64,000 nt of DNA from Catellatospora paridis (GTDB taxonomy: Bacteria; Actinomycetota; Actinomycetes; Mycobacteriales; Micromonosporaceae): the NCBI RefSeq assembly GCF_009720365.1, contig NZ_WBZD01000017.1, positions 124,001-188,000 of the forward strand, given 5' to 3'. The notes beneath the pieces were generated by a model, which saw nothing but the letters and a program-made list of their open reading frames with translations, searched no databases and had not been told where the DNA came from. The translations under genes and the position numbers were made by a program. Positions within the stretch are counted from its first letter, which is position 1. Each line of letters opens with the position of its first letter. This document shows positions 24,304 through 33,099 of this stretch, in pieces.

Positions 24304-24698
24304 CCGCGGTGGGCGAGCGGCTGCCGGAGCTGCGGCGCACGATCACACTGCCCGACATGATTGCGTACGCGGGCGCGACCTGGGACTGGCACCGCCTGCA
24401 CTACGACCCTGACTACCTCGCCGGGCGCGGCCTGACCCGGCCCGTCGTCGACGGGCAGCTGTTCGGCGCACTGCTGGCCGAACTGGTGCGCGGCTGGGCC
24501 GGACCGGGTGCCGTGCTGACCCGGCTGCATCTGCGCTTCGCCGCCCTGGTCTTCGCCGGGGAGACGATCGCCGCCACCGGCGAGGTCGTCGAGGTCGACG
24601 GCGACACGGTGGTCCTCACCCTGAAGGTCACCGTGGCCGACGACGGCCGGGTCGCCGTGCACCCGGCCGGCGCGACCGTGGTGCTGGTGGCACCGTGA
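24300..24698 (+). CDS. MaoC-like dehydratase
   Basis: This 132-residue protein has the MaoC hydratase motif in MIAYAGATWDWHRLHYDPDYLAGRGLTRPVVDGQLFGALL (about 20-59), where D-W-H-x3-H...D/H supplies the catalytic pair. It is probably the catalytic partner of the FAS1-like protein at 23638-24108. ATG 24300 overlaps the third micro-ORF stop. It is the last in the line of hydratases in this operon and precedes a thiolase-like gene with GTGA overlap, consistent with a beta-oxidation-type or aldol sequence. Confidence 0.82.
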   Translation: MTAVGERLPELRRTITLPDMIAYAGATWDWHRLHYDPDYLAGRGLTRPVVDGQLFGALLAELVRGWAGPGAVLTRLHLRFAALVFAGETIAATGEVVEVDGDTVVLTLKVTVADDGRVAVHPAGATVVLVAP

Positions 24699-25807
24699 GC
24701 GTCGCGATCGTCGGGGCGGCCGAGTGCGATCTCGGGCATACCGGCCTGTCCACTCAGCAACTGTTGGCGCAGGCGGTGAAACGGGCACTGGACGACGCGG
24801 GGCTGCGGGTGTGCGACGTGGACGGCATCGCCACCACCGGGCACGGCCGCTTCCCCGCGACGCAGCTGGCCGACCAGCTGGGCCTGTGCCCGTCGTGGAC
24901 GGACTCGACCGCCGCCGGGGGAGCCGTCTTCGAGATGTACGTCGCCCGCGCCGCGCAGGCCATCGAGGCCGGGCAGTGCAGCGTCGCGGTGATCGCGTTC
25001 GCGTCCAACCAGCGCTCGGCTCGCTCCCGCAGCATCGGCGGCGTCTACGACGCGGCCACCCCGGAAGCTCAGTTCGAGCAGCCGTACCAGCCGCTGTGGC
25101 CGCTGTCGTACTACGCCATGACCGCCCAGCGCTACCTGCACACCTACCGGCTGGACCGGGCCGACCTGGCCCGCGTCGCCGTCGCCGCGCGCGAGCACGC
25201 GCTGCGCAATCCTGCCGCGTTCCGGCACGCCGCCGGGCCGCTGACCGTCGACGACGTGCTTGCCGCGCCGATGATCTCCAGCCCGCTCGGCGCGCTGGAC
25301 TGCTGCCTGGTCACCGACGGCGGCGGCGCGATCGTGCTGACCTCCCTGGACCGCGCCCGGCACCTGGCGAAGACCCCGGTGCGTGTGCTCGGCTACGGCG
25401 AGTCGGTCACCCACGCGGCGATGGCCACGCCGGACGATCTGCTCAGCACGGGCGCGGCCGCGTCCGGGGCGCGCGCGTTCGCCCGCGCGGCGGTGCGACC
25501 GGAGGAGATCGACGTCATCCAGCTCTACGACTCGTTCACCGTCAGCGTGCCGCTGGGCCTGGAGCAGCTCGGCTTCTGCCCGCCCGGCACGGGTGTGCAC
25601 TGGGCGGGCGTGCCCGTGAACACCACCGGCGGCGGCCTGTCCTACTGCCACCCCGGCCAGCTCGGCGTGCTGCTGCTGGTCGAGGCGGTGCGCCAGCTGC
25701 GCGGCGAGTGCGGCGCACGCCAGGTCCCCGGCGCGGCCACCGCCCTGGTTCACGGCACCGGCGGCATCGCCTCCAGCCATGCCACCGTCATCCTGGGGGT
25801 CCGGTGA
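24695..25807 (+). CDS. Thiolase-like protein lacking the nucleophilic cysteine (possible retro-aldolase)
   Basis: This 370-residue thiolase-fold protein of the SCP2/lipid-transfer type has the segment STAAGGAVFEMYVARAA where thiolases have the nucleophilic Cys (usually C-x-S-G), here Ala. The second-half motifs YDSFTVSVPLGLEQLGF, GGGLSYCHPGQLG and VHGTGG are present. It is followed by a DUF35 gene with GTGA overlap. The steroid retro-aldolase Ltp2 of mycobacteria is also thiolase-like, acts with a DUF35 partner and cleaves a C-C bond by aldol chemistry. An aldolase cleaving a beta-hydroxyacyl-CoA is therefore more likely than thiolysis. Confidence 0.78.
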   Translation: MSVAIVGAAECDLGHTGLSTQQLLAQAVKRALDDAGLRVCDVDGIATTGHGRFPATQLADQLGLCPSWTDSTAAGGAVFEMYVARAAQAIEAGQCSVAVIAFASNQRSARSRSIGGVYDAATPEAQFEQPYQPLWPLSYYAMTAQRYLHTYRLDRADLARVAVAAREHALRNPAAFRHAAGPLTVDDVLAAPMISSPLGALDCCLVTDGGGAIVLTSLDRARHLAKTPVRVLGYGESVTHAAMATPDDLLSTGAAASGARAFARAAVRPEEIDVIQLYDSFTVSVPLGLEQLGFCPPGTGVHWAGVPVNTTGGGLSYCHPGQLGVLLLVEAVRQLRGECGARQVPGAATALVHGTGGIASSHATVILGVR

Positions 25808-26187
25808 TCGACATCCCCGAGGACGAGGTCACCGCGCCCTGGTGGGACGCCACGCGGCAGCGGCGGTTGACCGTGCAGCGGTGCGCCCGGTGCGAGCTGG
25901 CCCAACTGCCGCCGCGTGTGCTGTGCACCGGGTGCGGCAGCACGGCATCCCGGCTGGAGACCGTGGACGGGCGGGGCGTCGTGGACTCGTACACCGTGAT
26001 CCACCGCGCCCCCGACCCGGCGACCGAAGTGCCCTACACCGTGGCCCGGGTGCGCCTGATCGAAGGGCCGATCCTGCTCACCGCGCTGGTGGGCATACCC
26101 GAGCCGCGGTGCGACCTGCCCGTGACCCTGGCCTGGCGGGTGCTGCCCGACGGGCGGGCGCTGCCTGTCTTCACCACCGAGGAGTGA
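25804..26187 (+). CDS. Zn-ribbon/OB-fold DUF35 protein
   Basis: This 127-residue protein has a rubredoxin-like zinc ribbon C27-x2-C30...C41-x2-C44 and a C-terminal OB fold (VDSYTVIHRAPDPATEVPYTVARVRL). DUF35 proteins bind acyl-CoA and form complexes with thiolase-like proteins. GTG 25804 overlaps the thiolase-like gene stop, so the two are translationally coupled and presumably form the complex. It is four bases from the next acyl-CoA dehydrogenase gene. Confidence 0.88.
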   Translation: MIDIPEDEVTAPWWDATRQRRLTVQRCARCELAQLPPRVLCTGCGSTASRLETVDGRGVVDSYTVIHRAPDPATEVPYTVARVRLIEGPILLTALVGIPEPRCDLPVTLAWRVLPDGRALPVFTTEE

Positions 26188-26191
26188 ACCC

Positions 26192-27355
26192 GTGGACTTC
26201 GAGCTCAACGACGAGCAGCGGCTGCTGCGCGAGACCATCCGCGCCTTCGCCGACCGCGAGATCCGTCCGGTGGCCCGGGAATGGGAGGCGTCCGGCCGGT
26301 ACCCGACGGAGATCGTCGCGACCATGCGCGAGCTGGGCCTGTTCGGCCTGACCGTGCCGGAGCAGTACGGCGGCCTCGGCGCCGACCTAGTCTCCTTCTC
26401 GATCGTCTTCGAGGAGATCGCCAGGGCGTGGATGGGCATCGCCGGGATCCTGGGCAGCCACTCGCTGTCCTGCTGGCTCATCGCCCGGCACGGCACCGAC
26501 GAGCAGAAGGACCGCTACCTGCCCGAACTCGCCTCTGGGGCGCGCCGCACCGGCATCGCGCTGACCGAACCCGACGCGGGCACCGACCTGCAGGGCATCC
26601 GCACCACGGCCCGCCGCGACGGCGACCACTACGTGCTGAACGGACGCAAGACCTGGATCACCAACGCCCGGCACGCCGACCCGCTGCCGGTGCTGTGCAA
26701 GACCGACCCGTCCGCCGAGCCTGCGCACCGGGGCATGTCGGTGCTGCTCGTCGAGGCCGGCACACCCGGCTTCGAGGTGCTACGCGACCTGCCGAAACTC
26801 GGCTACAAGGGGCCCGAGTCGTGCGAGATCGTGTTCGACGAGGTGCGGGTGCCCGCGACGCACCTGCTCGGCGGGGTCGAGGGGCGCGGCATGCAGCAGG
26901 TGCTGTCCGGGTTGGAGATCGGGCGGATCAACGTCGCCGCGCGGGCGCTCGGCATCGCGCAGGAGGCCTACGACACCGCACTGGCGTACGCGAACCAGCG
27001 GGAGGCGTTCGGGCAGAAGATCGGCGAGTTCCAGGCGATCCAGCTCAAACTGGCCGACATGGCGATGAAGGTGCAGTCGTCGCGGCTGCTGGTGCACTGG
27101 GCCGCCTCGCGCGCCGACGCCGGACACCGCGTCGACCTGGAGGCGGGCATGGCCAAGGCGCACGCGTCGGAAGCGGCCGTCGACTGCGCCCTGCTGTCCA
27201 TGCAGGTCCACGGCGGGTACGGGTACTCACCCGAGTTCGGCGTCGAGCGCCTCTACCGCGACGCGCCGCTGATGATGATCGGCGAGGGGACGAACGACAT
27301 CCAGCGCATCGTCATCGCCCGCGCGCTGCTGGCCGGCAAGGGCGCGATCGGATGA
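26192..27355 (+). CDS. Acyl-CoA dehydrogenase
   Basis: This 387-residue canonical acyl-CoA dehydrogenase has GLTVPEQYGGLGAD, TEPDAGTD (substrate and FAD contact), KTWITNARHAD, and the catalytic Glu E365 in MMIGEGTNDIQR. The arginine-rich C terminus IQRIVIARALL is typical. It introduces a 2,3-double bond in an acyl-CoA using FAD and electron-transfer flavoprotein. GTG 26192 is preceded by GAGGAGTG. Unlike the atypical protein at 13640-14926, every catalytic feature is present. It probably acts between CoA activation and MaoC hydration. Confidence 0.9.
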   Translation: MDFELNDEQRLLRETIRAFADREIRPVAREWEASGRYPTEIVATMRELGLFGLTVPEQYGGLGADLVSFSIVFEEIARAWMGIAGILGSHSLSCWLIARHGTDEQKDRYLPELASGARRTGIALTEPDAGTDLQGIRTTARRDGDHYVLNGRKTWITNARHADPLPVLCKTDPSAEPAHRGMSVLLVEAGTPGFEVLRDLPKLGYKGPESCEIVFDEVRVPATHLLGGVEGRGMQQVLSGLEIGRINVAARALGIAQEAYDTALAYANQREAFGQKIGEFQAIQLKLADMAMKVQSSRLLVHWAASRADAGHRVDLEAGMAKAHASEAAVDCALLSMQVHGGYGYSPEFGVERLYRDAPLMMIGEGTNDIQRIVIARALLAGKGAIG

Positions 27356-28236
27356 GGTCCTACCTGTACGTGCCCGGCGACAACCCGGCGAAGCTGGCCA
27401 AGGCGCTGACCGTCGGCGCGGACGCCCTCATCGTCGACCTCGAGGACGCCGTACCCCCGTCCGGCAAGGACGCCGCCCGAACCGCGGTGGCGGCCTTCCT
27501 GGCCGACACAGCCGCCGCCGTCGTGGACGGGGCGGCAGGCGGCTCGGGGGAGGGGTCGGTGTGGCCGCGGGTGTGGGTGCGGGTGAATCCGGGGGAGTGG
27601 GGGCACGTCGACGCGGCGGCGGTGGTCGGGCCGGGGCTGGCCGGGTTGTGTGTGGCCAAGACGGAGTCGGTGGCGCAGTTGTCCGCGCTGGACGGTGTGC
27701 TGGCCGGGCTGGAGGAGGCGGCGGGGCTGGTGGTCGGCTCGACGAAGGTCGTGCCGCTGCTGGAGTCGGCGGCGGCGGTGCTGGCCGCCCCGGCCATCGC
27801 GCGCGGGCCTCGGGTTGCGCGATTACAGCTCGGTGAGGCGGATCTGGCCGCCGACCTGGGCGTCACTCTCGGGCCGGACGAGCGCGAGCTGCTCTGGGCC
27901 CGCTCGCAGGCCGTGCTGGCCAGTGCCGCGGCGGGCATCGCCCCGCCGGTCGCGCCGGTCTCGGTGAACTTCCGGGACCTCGACGCCCTGCGCGCTTCGA
28001 CGGTCGCCCTCAAGCGGCTGGGCTTCCGCGGTCGGGCCTGCATCCACCCCGCGCAGCTCCCGGTGGTGCACGACGTCTTCACCCCGACGGAGCCGGAGCT
28101 GGCCGTGGCCCGTGACCTGGTGGCCCGGCACGAGCAGGCCATGCGCGACGGTTCCGGCGTCTGCCTGGACGCCCAAGGCCGCCTGGTCGACGAGGCCGTG
28201 GTCCGCTCCGCCCGCCGCCTCCTCACCCTGGACTGA
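27352..28236 (+). CDS. HpcH/HpaI-family lyase, CitE/citramalyl-CoA-lyase-like
   Basis: This 294-residue TIM-barrel lyase opens with RSYLYVPGDNPAKLAKAL and has DALIVDLEDAV, VRVNP, VPLLESAAAV (E138, metal) and LGEADLAADLG (E162/D164). This is the CitE/MclA/citramalyl-CoA lyase arrangement, which splits beta-hydroxy dicarboxylyl-CoA into an acyl-CoA and glyoxylate or pyruvate. ATG 27352 overlaps the dehydrogenase stop. A Gly/Val-rich stretch around 27530-27780 has codon use shifted toward G, perhaps an expanded loop. It would be the terminal C-C-cleaving step of the operon. Confidence 0.87.
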   Translation: MRSYLYVPGDNPAKLAKALTVGADALIVDLEDAVPPSGKDAARTAVAAFLADTAAAVVDGAAGGSGEGSVWPRVWVRVNPGEWGHVDAAAVVGPGLAGLCVAKTESVAQLSALDGVLAGLEEAAGLVVGSTKVVPLLESAAAVLAAPAIARGPRVARLQLGEADLAADLGVTLGPDERELLWARSQAVLASAAAGIAPPVAPVSVNFRDLDALRASTVALKRLGFRGRACIHPAQLPVVHDVFTPTEPELAVARDLVARHEQAMRDGSGVCLDAQGRLVDEAVVRSARRLLTLD

Positions 28237-28254
28237 CTCCCGGATCGCGGGTGG

Positions 28255-28935
28255 TCACGGGGTGACGGCGATGGCGTCGTCGGGTAAGCCCTTGAAGGTG
28301 TCGGTCTGGACCGAGCCGTCCGGGACGCCGGCGTTGCGCAGGTGCTCGACCGAGCTGGAGATGAACGCCTCCGAACCCGCCACCAGGTATTCCGCGGGCG
28401 GCTCGACGTCGGCCACGGCCGCGAGGGTGTCGGCCAGCTCGGCCCGGCCGACCTGGTGGTACGCGATCGGCATGGCCGCGAACTCCTCGCCGAACAGGTA
28501 GTCCCCGCGCGCCGCGTGTACCAGCGCGACCGGTGTCTGCGGCTGGTGCACCCGCAGGTGGCGCAGGATCGAGCGGAACGGCGTCACGCCGATCCCGCCG
28601 CCGACCAGCACCAGGGGCCGGGCCGGGTCGTCGGGCAGCGTCAAGTGGCCACCGATGCCGAACACCTGCATCGCAGCACCGGGGGCCAGCGACCGGAAAT
28701 GCTCCTGGAAAGGCGAGCCCGAGCTGTGGTCGAGGGTGAACCACACCTCGTCGTCGCCGGGCGCGGAGGCGAACGAGATCTCCCGCACCGGCTTGGTGAA
28801 CCGGCGCAGCAGCTGCGGGAAGAACAGGTGCCCGTACTCGCCGGGCCGGAAGGACAGCGTGCCCTGTGGACGGAAGCGGTACGTGAACACGTCGCCGTAC
28901 TCGCGGGTGCTGCCGGCCAGGTGCAGTCGTGCCAT
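28255..28935 (-). CDS. FAD-binding oxidoreductase (ferredoxin reductase-like)
   Basis: This 226-residue protein has the FNR-fold motifs FRPGEYGHLFFP and SFASAPG (FAD binding), then LVLVGGGIGVTPFRSILRHL (NAD(P)-binding GGxGxTP) and YLVAGSEAFISSS. No iron-sulfur domain is attached, so it hands electrons to or from a separate partner. ATG 28935 follows GAGGAGG by eight bases. It is 84 bases downstream of the membrane-protein gene on the same strand. It could be the reductase missing from the Rieske oxygenase operon, but there is no direct link. Confidence 0.82.
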   Translation of the reverse strand: MARLHLAGSTREYGDVFTYRFRPQGTLSFRPGEYGHLFFPQLLRRFTKPVREISFASAPGDDEVWFTLDHSSGSPFQEHFRSLAPGAAMQVFGIGGHLTLPDDPARPLVLVGGGIGVTPFRSILRHLRVHQPQTPVALVHAARGDYLFGEEFAAMPIAYHQVGRAELADTLAAVADVEPPAEYLVAGSEAFISSSVEHLRNAGVPDGSVQTDTFKGLPDDAIAVTP

Positions 28936-29019
28936 CAGGTGGTCCTCCTCGTGGGGCGCTGCCGCACATCCTCGCCCGTCCCGGCCGGTCCGGTCCAGCA
29001 TCCCCGGGCGGGCGGCGGA

Positions 29020-29442
29020 TCAGACCGGGGTCGGCGCGGTCCCCGCACGGGCGAGCGCGAAACACAGTGCGGCGAGGGTGAACGCGTACGGTCCCCAGAA
29101 CCAGCGTTCCCATGGGCTGCTCGAGGCCAGGTTCATCAGGGTGCCCAGGGCCAGCAGACCGGCCAGTACCCATACGCCCCAGTGGGCCAGGCCGCCGGGC
29201 AGCGCGGTCACGCCCAGCCCGGTCTGTCGCAGCGCGAGCAGCGCGCCGAACGTCCACACCGCGCAGGCCACGGCGCTCGCGACCCGCAATCCGGCGGGCA
29301 GCGTGCCGGTGTGGAATCCGCCGTAGGCGGCCCGACCCCAGGGCGCGCCGGCGGCGAGGGCCAGTTGGAACAGGGCCAGCACGATCATGCCGGTGGCGGC
29401 GGCGACCGCCGTGACGCGTACCGGCGACCAGTCGATGTTCAT
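29020..29442 (-). CDS. Small integral membrane protein of unknown function
   Basis: This 140-residue protein has four hydrophobic helices (VRVTAVAAATGMIVLALFQLAL, LRVASAVACAVWTFGALLAL, WGVWVLAGLLALGTLMNLAS, GPYAFTLAALCFALAR). I do not recognise the family. ATG 29442 overlaps the PadR-type gene stop by four bases, so the pair is one transcription unit and the regulator probably controls this protein. Confidence 0.65.
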   Translation of the reverse strand: MNIDWSPVRVTAVAAATGMIVLALFQLALAAGAPWGRAAYGGFHTGTLPAGLRVASAVACAVWTFGALLALRQTGLGVTALPGGLAHWGVWVLAGLLALGTLMNLASSSPWERWFWGPYAFTLAALCFALARAGTAPTPV

Positions 29443-29993
29443 GCGGTGTGCTCCTGGGTGTCGATGGTGTCGAGCGCGGACAGGCACTCGTCGGCCCACG
29501 CGATCGCGGCTTGGGCGCTGTGTCGTCCGGCGGAGATGGTCAGCTGCCAGAACGGCGCGTCCGTGGCATGCCGCTCCTCGCCCGCGACCTGCGCCGCCAG
29601 CGCCTCGTACTCCCGCAGGCGCTGCTGCGCCTCGGTCTTGGCCTGGGTGACCAGGTCGCGGCAGGCCGCGACGCCGAGCGTGCGCCCGAAGAACAACCGC
29701 AGCAGCAGCCCGTTGCGTGGCGGCCCGGTCTGGATCGGCTGCATCAGCAGCTCCCGCAGACGTGCATGGCCGGTCTCGGTGACGGCGTAGACCGCGCCCC
29801 GGCCGTCCCCGCCCTGGCGTTCGACCAAGCCCTGCTGCTCCAGCCCCGCCAGTGCGGGGTAGATCTGCCCGAAGCTCTCGCTCCAGAAGTGTCCGAGCAC
29901 GTCGCGGATCGCCTCACGCAGCGCGTATCCGGTCATCGGCTCAGTGGCCAGCGCGCCCAGCACCGCGACCTCGGTCTGGCTCGACCGTGCCAT
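29439..29993 (-). CDS. PadR-family transcriptional regulator
   Basis: This 184-residue protein has the PadR winged helix AVLGALATEPMTGYALREAIRDVLGHFWSESFGQIYPALAGLEQQGLVERQ (about 10-62) and the C-terminal helical dimer domain (subfamily 2 type). ATG 29993 is preferred over GTG 29996 because GGAGG lies at good spacing. A perfect ATATATCT-ACC-AGATATAT dyad sits just upstream, so autorepression is likely. PadR proteins often sense phenolic or hydrophobic compounds. Confidence 0.88.
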   Translation of the reverse strand: MARSSQTEVAVLGALATEPMTGYALREAIRDVLGHFWSESFGQIYPALAGLEQQGLVERQGGDGRGAVYAVTETGHARLRELLMQPIQTGPPRNGLLLRLFFGRTLGVAACRDLVTQAKTEAQQRLREYEALAAQVAGEERHATDAPFWQLTISAGRHSAQAAIAWADECLSALDTIDTQEHTA

Positions 29994-30008
29994 CACGACC
30001 TCCCTTCT

Positions 30009-30036
30009 ATCTGCCAGATATATCTACCAGATATAT
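30009..30036. promoter_or_regulatory. PadR operator
   Basis: ATATATCT-ACC-AGATATAT at 30018-30036 is a perfect dyad, and an overlapping ATCT-GCC-AGAT at 30009-30019 adds a second. Both are 15-45 bases upstream of the PadR-type start and about 130 bases before the divergent symporter gene. Confidence 0.7.
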
Positions 30037-30166
30037 GTCGGCGCGGCCAGAGCCGGGTCCGATGTGGCCGACCTACTGTTCGTGGTGAATGCAACCGTTT
30101 GGGGGTATTGGGCGACCGCACGGGCTGACAATCGAGCGGGACCATGGCGTCGGCGGAGGGTGCACG

Positions 30167-31597
30167 GTGGACTTCATCCAGCAGTCGCTGATCGACCCGA
30201 TCAGCGCGTTCCTCTGGAACTACGTGCTGGTCTACCTGCTCATCGGCGCGGGCCTCTACTTCACCCTGCGGACCAGGGCCGTGCAGTTCCGGCTGTTCCC
30301 CAAGATGATCTCCGAGATGCGGGGGTCGCGCTCCGGCGAGGACACCGGCGTCTCGTCGTTCCAGGCGTTCTGCGTGGGACTGGCGTCCCGGGTGGGCACC
30401 GGCAACATCGCCGGGGTGGCCATCGCGCTGACCCTCGGCGGGCCCGGCGCGATCTTCTGGATGTGGATCGTCGGCCTGGTCGGCATGGCGACCGCGTTCG
30501 TGGAGGCGACCCTCGCGCAGGTGTTCAAGGTGCGCGGCCCCGACGGCGCGTTCCGCGGTGGTCCCGCCACCTACATCCAGCGCGGGCTGGGCTCGCGGAC
30601 CTGGGGCAAGGTCTTCGCGGTGCTGCTGATCCTCACCTTCGGCATCGCGTTCAACATGGTGCAGGCCAACACGATCGCCGACGTGGTCAGCACCCTGCGC
30701 TCCAGCGACCGCCAGCTCGGGGTGGCGCTGGTGCTGGTGCTGGCGACCGCGCCCGTGCTGTTCGGCGGCATCCGGCGCATCGCGCGGGTCGCCGAATACG
30801 TGGTGCCGGTCATGGCGGCGGTCTACCTGCTGCTGGCCGCGCTGATCGTGGTGCTCAACCTCGGCGAGGTGCCGGGCATGCTCGCCACGATCGTGAAGTC
30901 GGCGTTCGGCCTGGACCCGGCGCTGGCCGGCGTCGCGGGCGGGATCAGTGCCGCGCTGCTCAACGGCGCCAAGCGCGGCCTGTTCTCCAACGAGGCAGGC
31001 ATGGGCAGCGCCCCCAACGCGGCGGCCACCGCGACCACGAGCCATCCCGCGCGGCAGGGCCTGATCCAGTCGCTGGGCGTCTTCGTCGACACCATCCTGA
31101 TCTGCACCGCCACGGCCTTCATCGTCATGCTCGGCGGGGACGACGTGTACCGGCCGGGCCAGGCGACCGCGGACACCGGCGCGTCACTGACCCAGGCGGC
31201 CGTCGCGGCCCAGCTCGGCGGCTGGAGCAACTGGCTGATGGCCGTGCTGGTCACCGTGTTCGCGTTCTCGTCGATCCTCGGCAACTCGTCATACGCCCTC
31301 GTCAACCTGGACTTCCTGCGGGCCAGCCCGGCCGTCGAGACGGCGTTCCGGATCGTGGTGCTGGTGGCGGTCGCGATCGGCTCGGCGGTGGCGCTGGAGC
31401 CGGTATGGGCGCTCGCCGACGTCGCGATGGCACTGATGGCGCTCGTGAACCTGACCGCGATCCTGCTGCTCGGCAAATGGGCGTTCGGGATGCTCGACGA
31501 CTTCGAGGCGGCCGCCCGCGGCGGCCGCGAACCCGTCTTCACCGCGACCGGCAACCCGCACCTGCCCCGGCCGCTCGTCGGCGACGTCTGGCCCTGA
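30167..31597 (+). CDS. Alanine/glycine:cation symporter (AGCS family)
   Basis: This 476-residue membrane transporter has about 11 helices and family segments FQAFCVGLASRVGTGNIAGVAIALTLGGPGAIFWMW, KRGLFSNEAGMGSAPNAAATA and VFAFSSILGNSSYA. It imports small amino acids with sodium. GTG 30167 follows GGCGGAGGG; an in-frame start 78 bases upstream would add a charged non-membrane extension. It is monocistronic and may be unrelated to the catabolic genes on either side. Confidence 0.9.
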   Translation: MDFIQQSLIDPISAFLWNYVLVYLLIGAGLYFTLRTRAVQFRLFPKMISEMRGSRSGEDTGVSSFQAFCVGLASRVGTGNIAGVAIALTLGGPGAIFWMWIVGLVGMATAFVEATLAQVFKVRGPDGAFRGGPATYIQRGLGSRTWGKVFAVLLILTFGIAFNMVQANTIADVVSTLRSSDRQLGVALVLVLATAPVLFGGIRRIARVAEYVVPVMAAVYLLLAALIVVLNLGEVPGMLATIVKSAFGLDPALAGVAGGISAALLNGAKRGLFSNEAGMGSAPNAAATATTSHPARQGLIQSLGVFVDTILICTATAFIVMLGGDDVYRPGQATADTGASLTQAAVAAQLGGWSNWLMAVLVTVFAFSSILGNSSYALVNLDFLRASPAVETAFRIVVLVAVAIGSAVALEPVWALADVAMALMALVNLTAILLLGKWAFGMLDDFEAAARGGREPVFTATGNPHLPRPLVGDVWP

Positions 31598-31634
31598 CCG
31601 CCCGAACGTGGATCGCGGCCCCAAAGATCGCCCG

Positions 31635-31691
31635 ACTTGCCTGGCACCTGTGCGTATCTTGAACGCGGATTCGCCCATGTGCCAGGCAAGT
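31635..31691. repeat. 13-bp inverted repeat between convergent genes
   Basis: ACTTGCCTGGCAC (31635-31647) and GTGCCAGGCAAGT (31679-31691) are perfect complements separated by 31 bases containing CTTGAACGCGG. It sits between the symporter and the convergent PrpD-type gene. It could be a bidirectional terminator or a small mobile-element remnant. The long loop is against a simple terminator. Confidence 0.65.
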
Positions 31692-31722
31692 TCGACGATC
31701 ATGCGGGCCGGTCGGGGGTGGG

Positions 31723-33099
31723 TCAGCGGGGGTGGGTCAGTGCCAGCAGTTCGGCGGCAGGGCGAAGAGCGCGCGCGGCCGCCGACACCGCGGCAGCCTG
31801 CTCGGCGGACAGGGCGGCGGCGTTCAGCCGGAACTTGAGGTCGAGGTCGCCGGGGCGCAGCGGGTGGGCCGCGCTGCCGCGCGACGCGTCGACCCGGTGC
31901 TCCAGCAGCTCACCGCCGAAGGTGCGCACCCGCAGCACGGCCGCGAACGCGTTCGGGAAGATCTCGGTGGCGCGTTGGTCGGCCACGCAGGTCACCCGCG
32001 CCGCCAGTGCCAGCACCGCCGCGTCGAGGTCGCGGAAGTCGGCCGTGCCCACGCCCAGCCCGCTGCCGCCGAGCAGCGCCGCCGCGACCGTATACGGCCC
32101 GGAGAACTTCCCGTGGTAGGCCGTCCGCGGCCGTGCCTTCTCCGCCGCCGGCTCGGCGATCGTGCGCAGCACCGGCGCGGCCACCCCCAGCTCCACCGAC
32201 GCCACGTCCGCGGCGCGCAGCCCGGCCGCCCGCAGCGCGAGCGCGCAGTCGATGCCCGGATGCGTGAAATGGTTGGTCGGGTAGGGCTTGTAGACGGTCC
32301 GGGACAGCTCCCATCGCTCGCCCAGGCCACCGAGCAGGGCGTCGGCGTCGAAGACCCCCGAGGTGTACGCGGCGAAGAAGCCGAAGCGCCCCTCCAGCAC
32401 CGTCGGTGGTCCGGTGAGCCCGTCGGCGGCGAACACGGCGGCGCTGACCCCGGCGTGCGCGGCCCAACCGCAGTGCGTCTTCTTGACCGTGCCACCGGTC
32501 CGGTTGGCCTCCAGCAGCCCCGCGCCCATGGACGCCGCGATGCCCATGGCGTGCCCGATCCCGGCCGCGTCCAGCCCGTACAACAGTCCCGCGGCGGCGG
32601 CCCCGCCGATCGTGCCGCAGATAGAGGTGGCGTGCAGGCCGCGTTCGAAGAAGACGGAGTTGCGCAGCTCCCGATCGTAGGCGGCCATGCCGAGCCGGTT
32701 GCAGATCTCGATCCCGGCGGCGACGGCGCGGACCAGCGCGGGCCCGTCCGCGCCGGTGGCCTCGGCGGCGGCCAGCGCGGCGGGCACGATGCTCGCGCTC
32801 GGGTGCAGCACCGAGGGCAGGTGCGTGTCGTCGAAGTCGAGCGCGTGCGCCATGACCCCGTTGACCAGCGCCGCGGCGGGCGCGGGCAGCCGGTCGCCGG
32901 CACCGATCACGGACGCCTCGGGCGTGCCGCCCCAGCGGCGCACCGACGCGAGCACGGCCCGCACCGCGGGATCGTCCTGCGCGGCCAGCGCCAGCCCGAG
33001 GATGTCGAGGATGCGCCCCGGCACCCCGTCCGGGATCCCGCCGTCACGGCAGCCCACGGCGAACTCGGCGAGCCTGCCGACCGCCGTCTCCGCCGTCAT
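31723..33099 (-). CDS. MmgE/PrpD-family protein, second copy
   Basis: This 458-residue protein is a paralog of the one at 21280-22617. It has AHALDFDDTHLPSVLHPSASIVPAALAAAEATG, FFERGLHATSICGTIGGAAAAGLLYGLDA, TGGTVKKTHCGWAAHAGVSAAVF and YKPYPTNHFTHPGIDCALAL. ATG 33099 overlaps the cyclase stop (ATGA). It is last in a three-gene operon with a cyclase and a CoA-transferase. Two different copies in one cluster suggest two branched acids or two steps. Confidence 0.87.
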   Translation of the reverse strand: MTAETAVGRLAEFAVGCRDGGIPDGVPGRILDILGLALAAQDDPAVRAVLASVRRWGGTPEASVIGAGDRLPAPAAALVNGVMAHALDFDDTHLPSVLHPSASIVPAALAAAEATGADGPALVRAVAAGIEICNRLGMAAYDRELRNSVFFERGLHATSICGTIGGAAAAGLLYGLDAAGIGHAMGIAASMGAGLLEANRTGGTVKKTHCGWAAHAGVSAAVFAADGLTGPPTVLEGRFGFFAAYTSGVFDADALLGGLGERWELSRTVYKPYPTNHFTHPGIDCALALRAAGLRAADVASVELGVAAPVLRTIAEPAAEKARPRTAYHGKFSGPYTVAAALLGGSGLGVGTADFRDLDAAVLALAARVTCVADQRATEIFPNAFAAVLRVRTFGGELLEHRVDASRGSAAHPLRPGDLDLKFRLNAAALSAEQAAAVSAAARALRPAAELLALTHPR

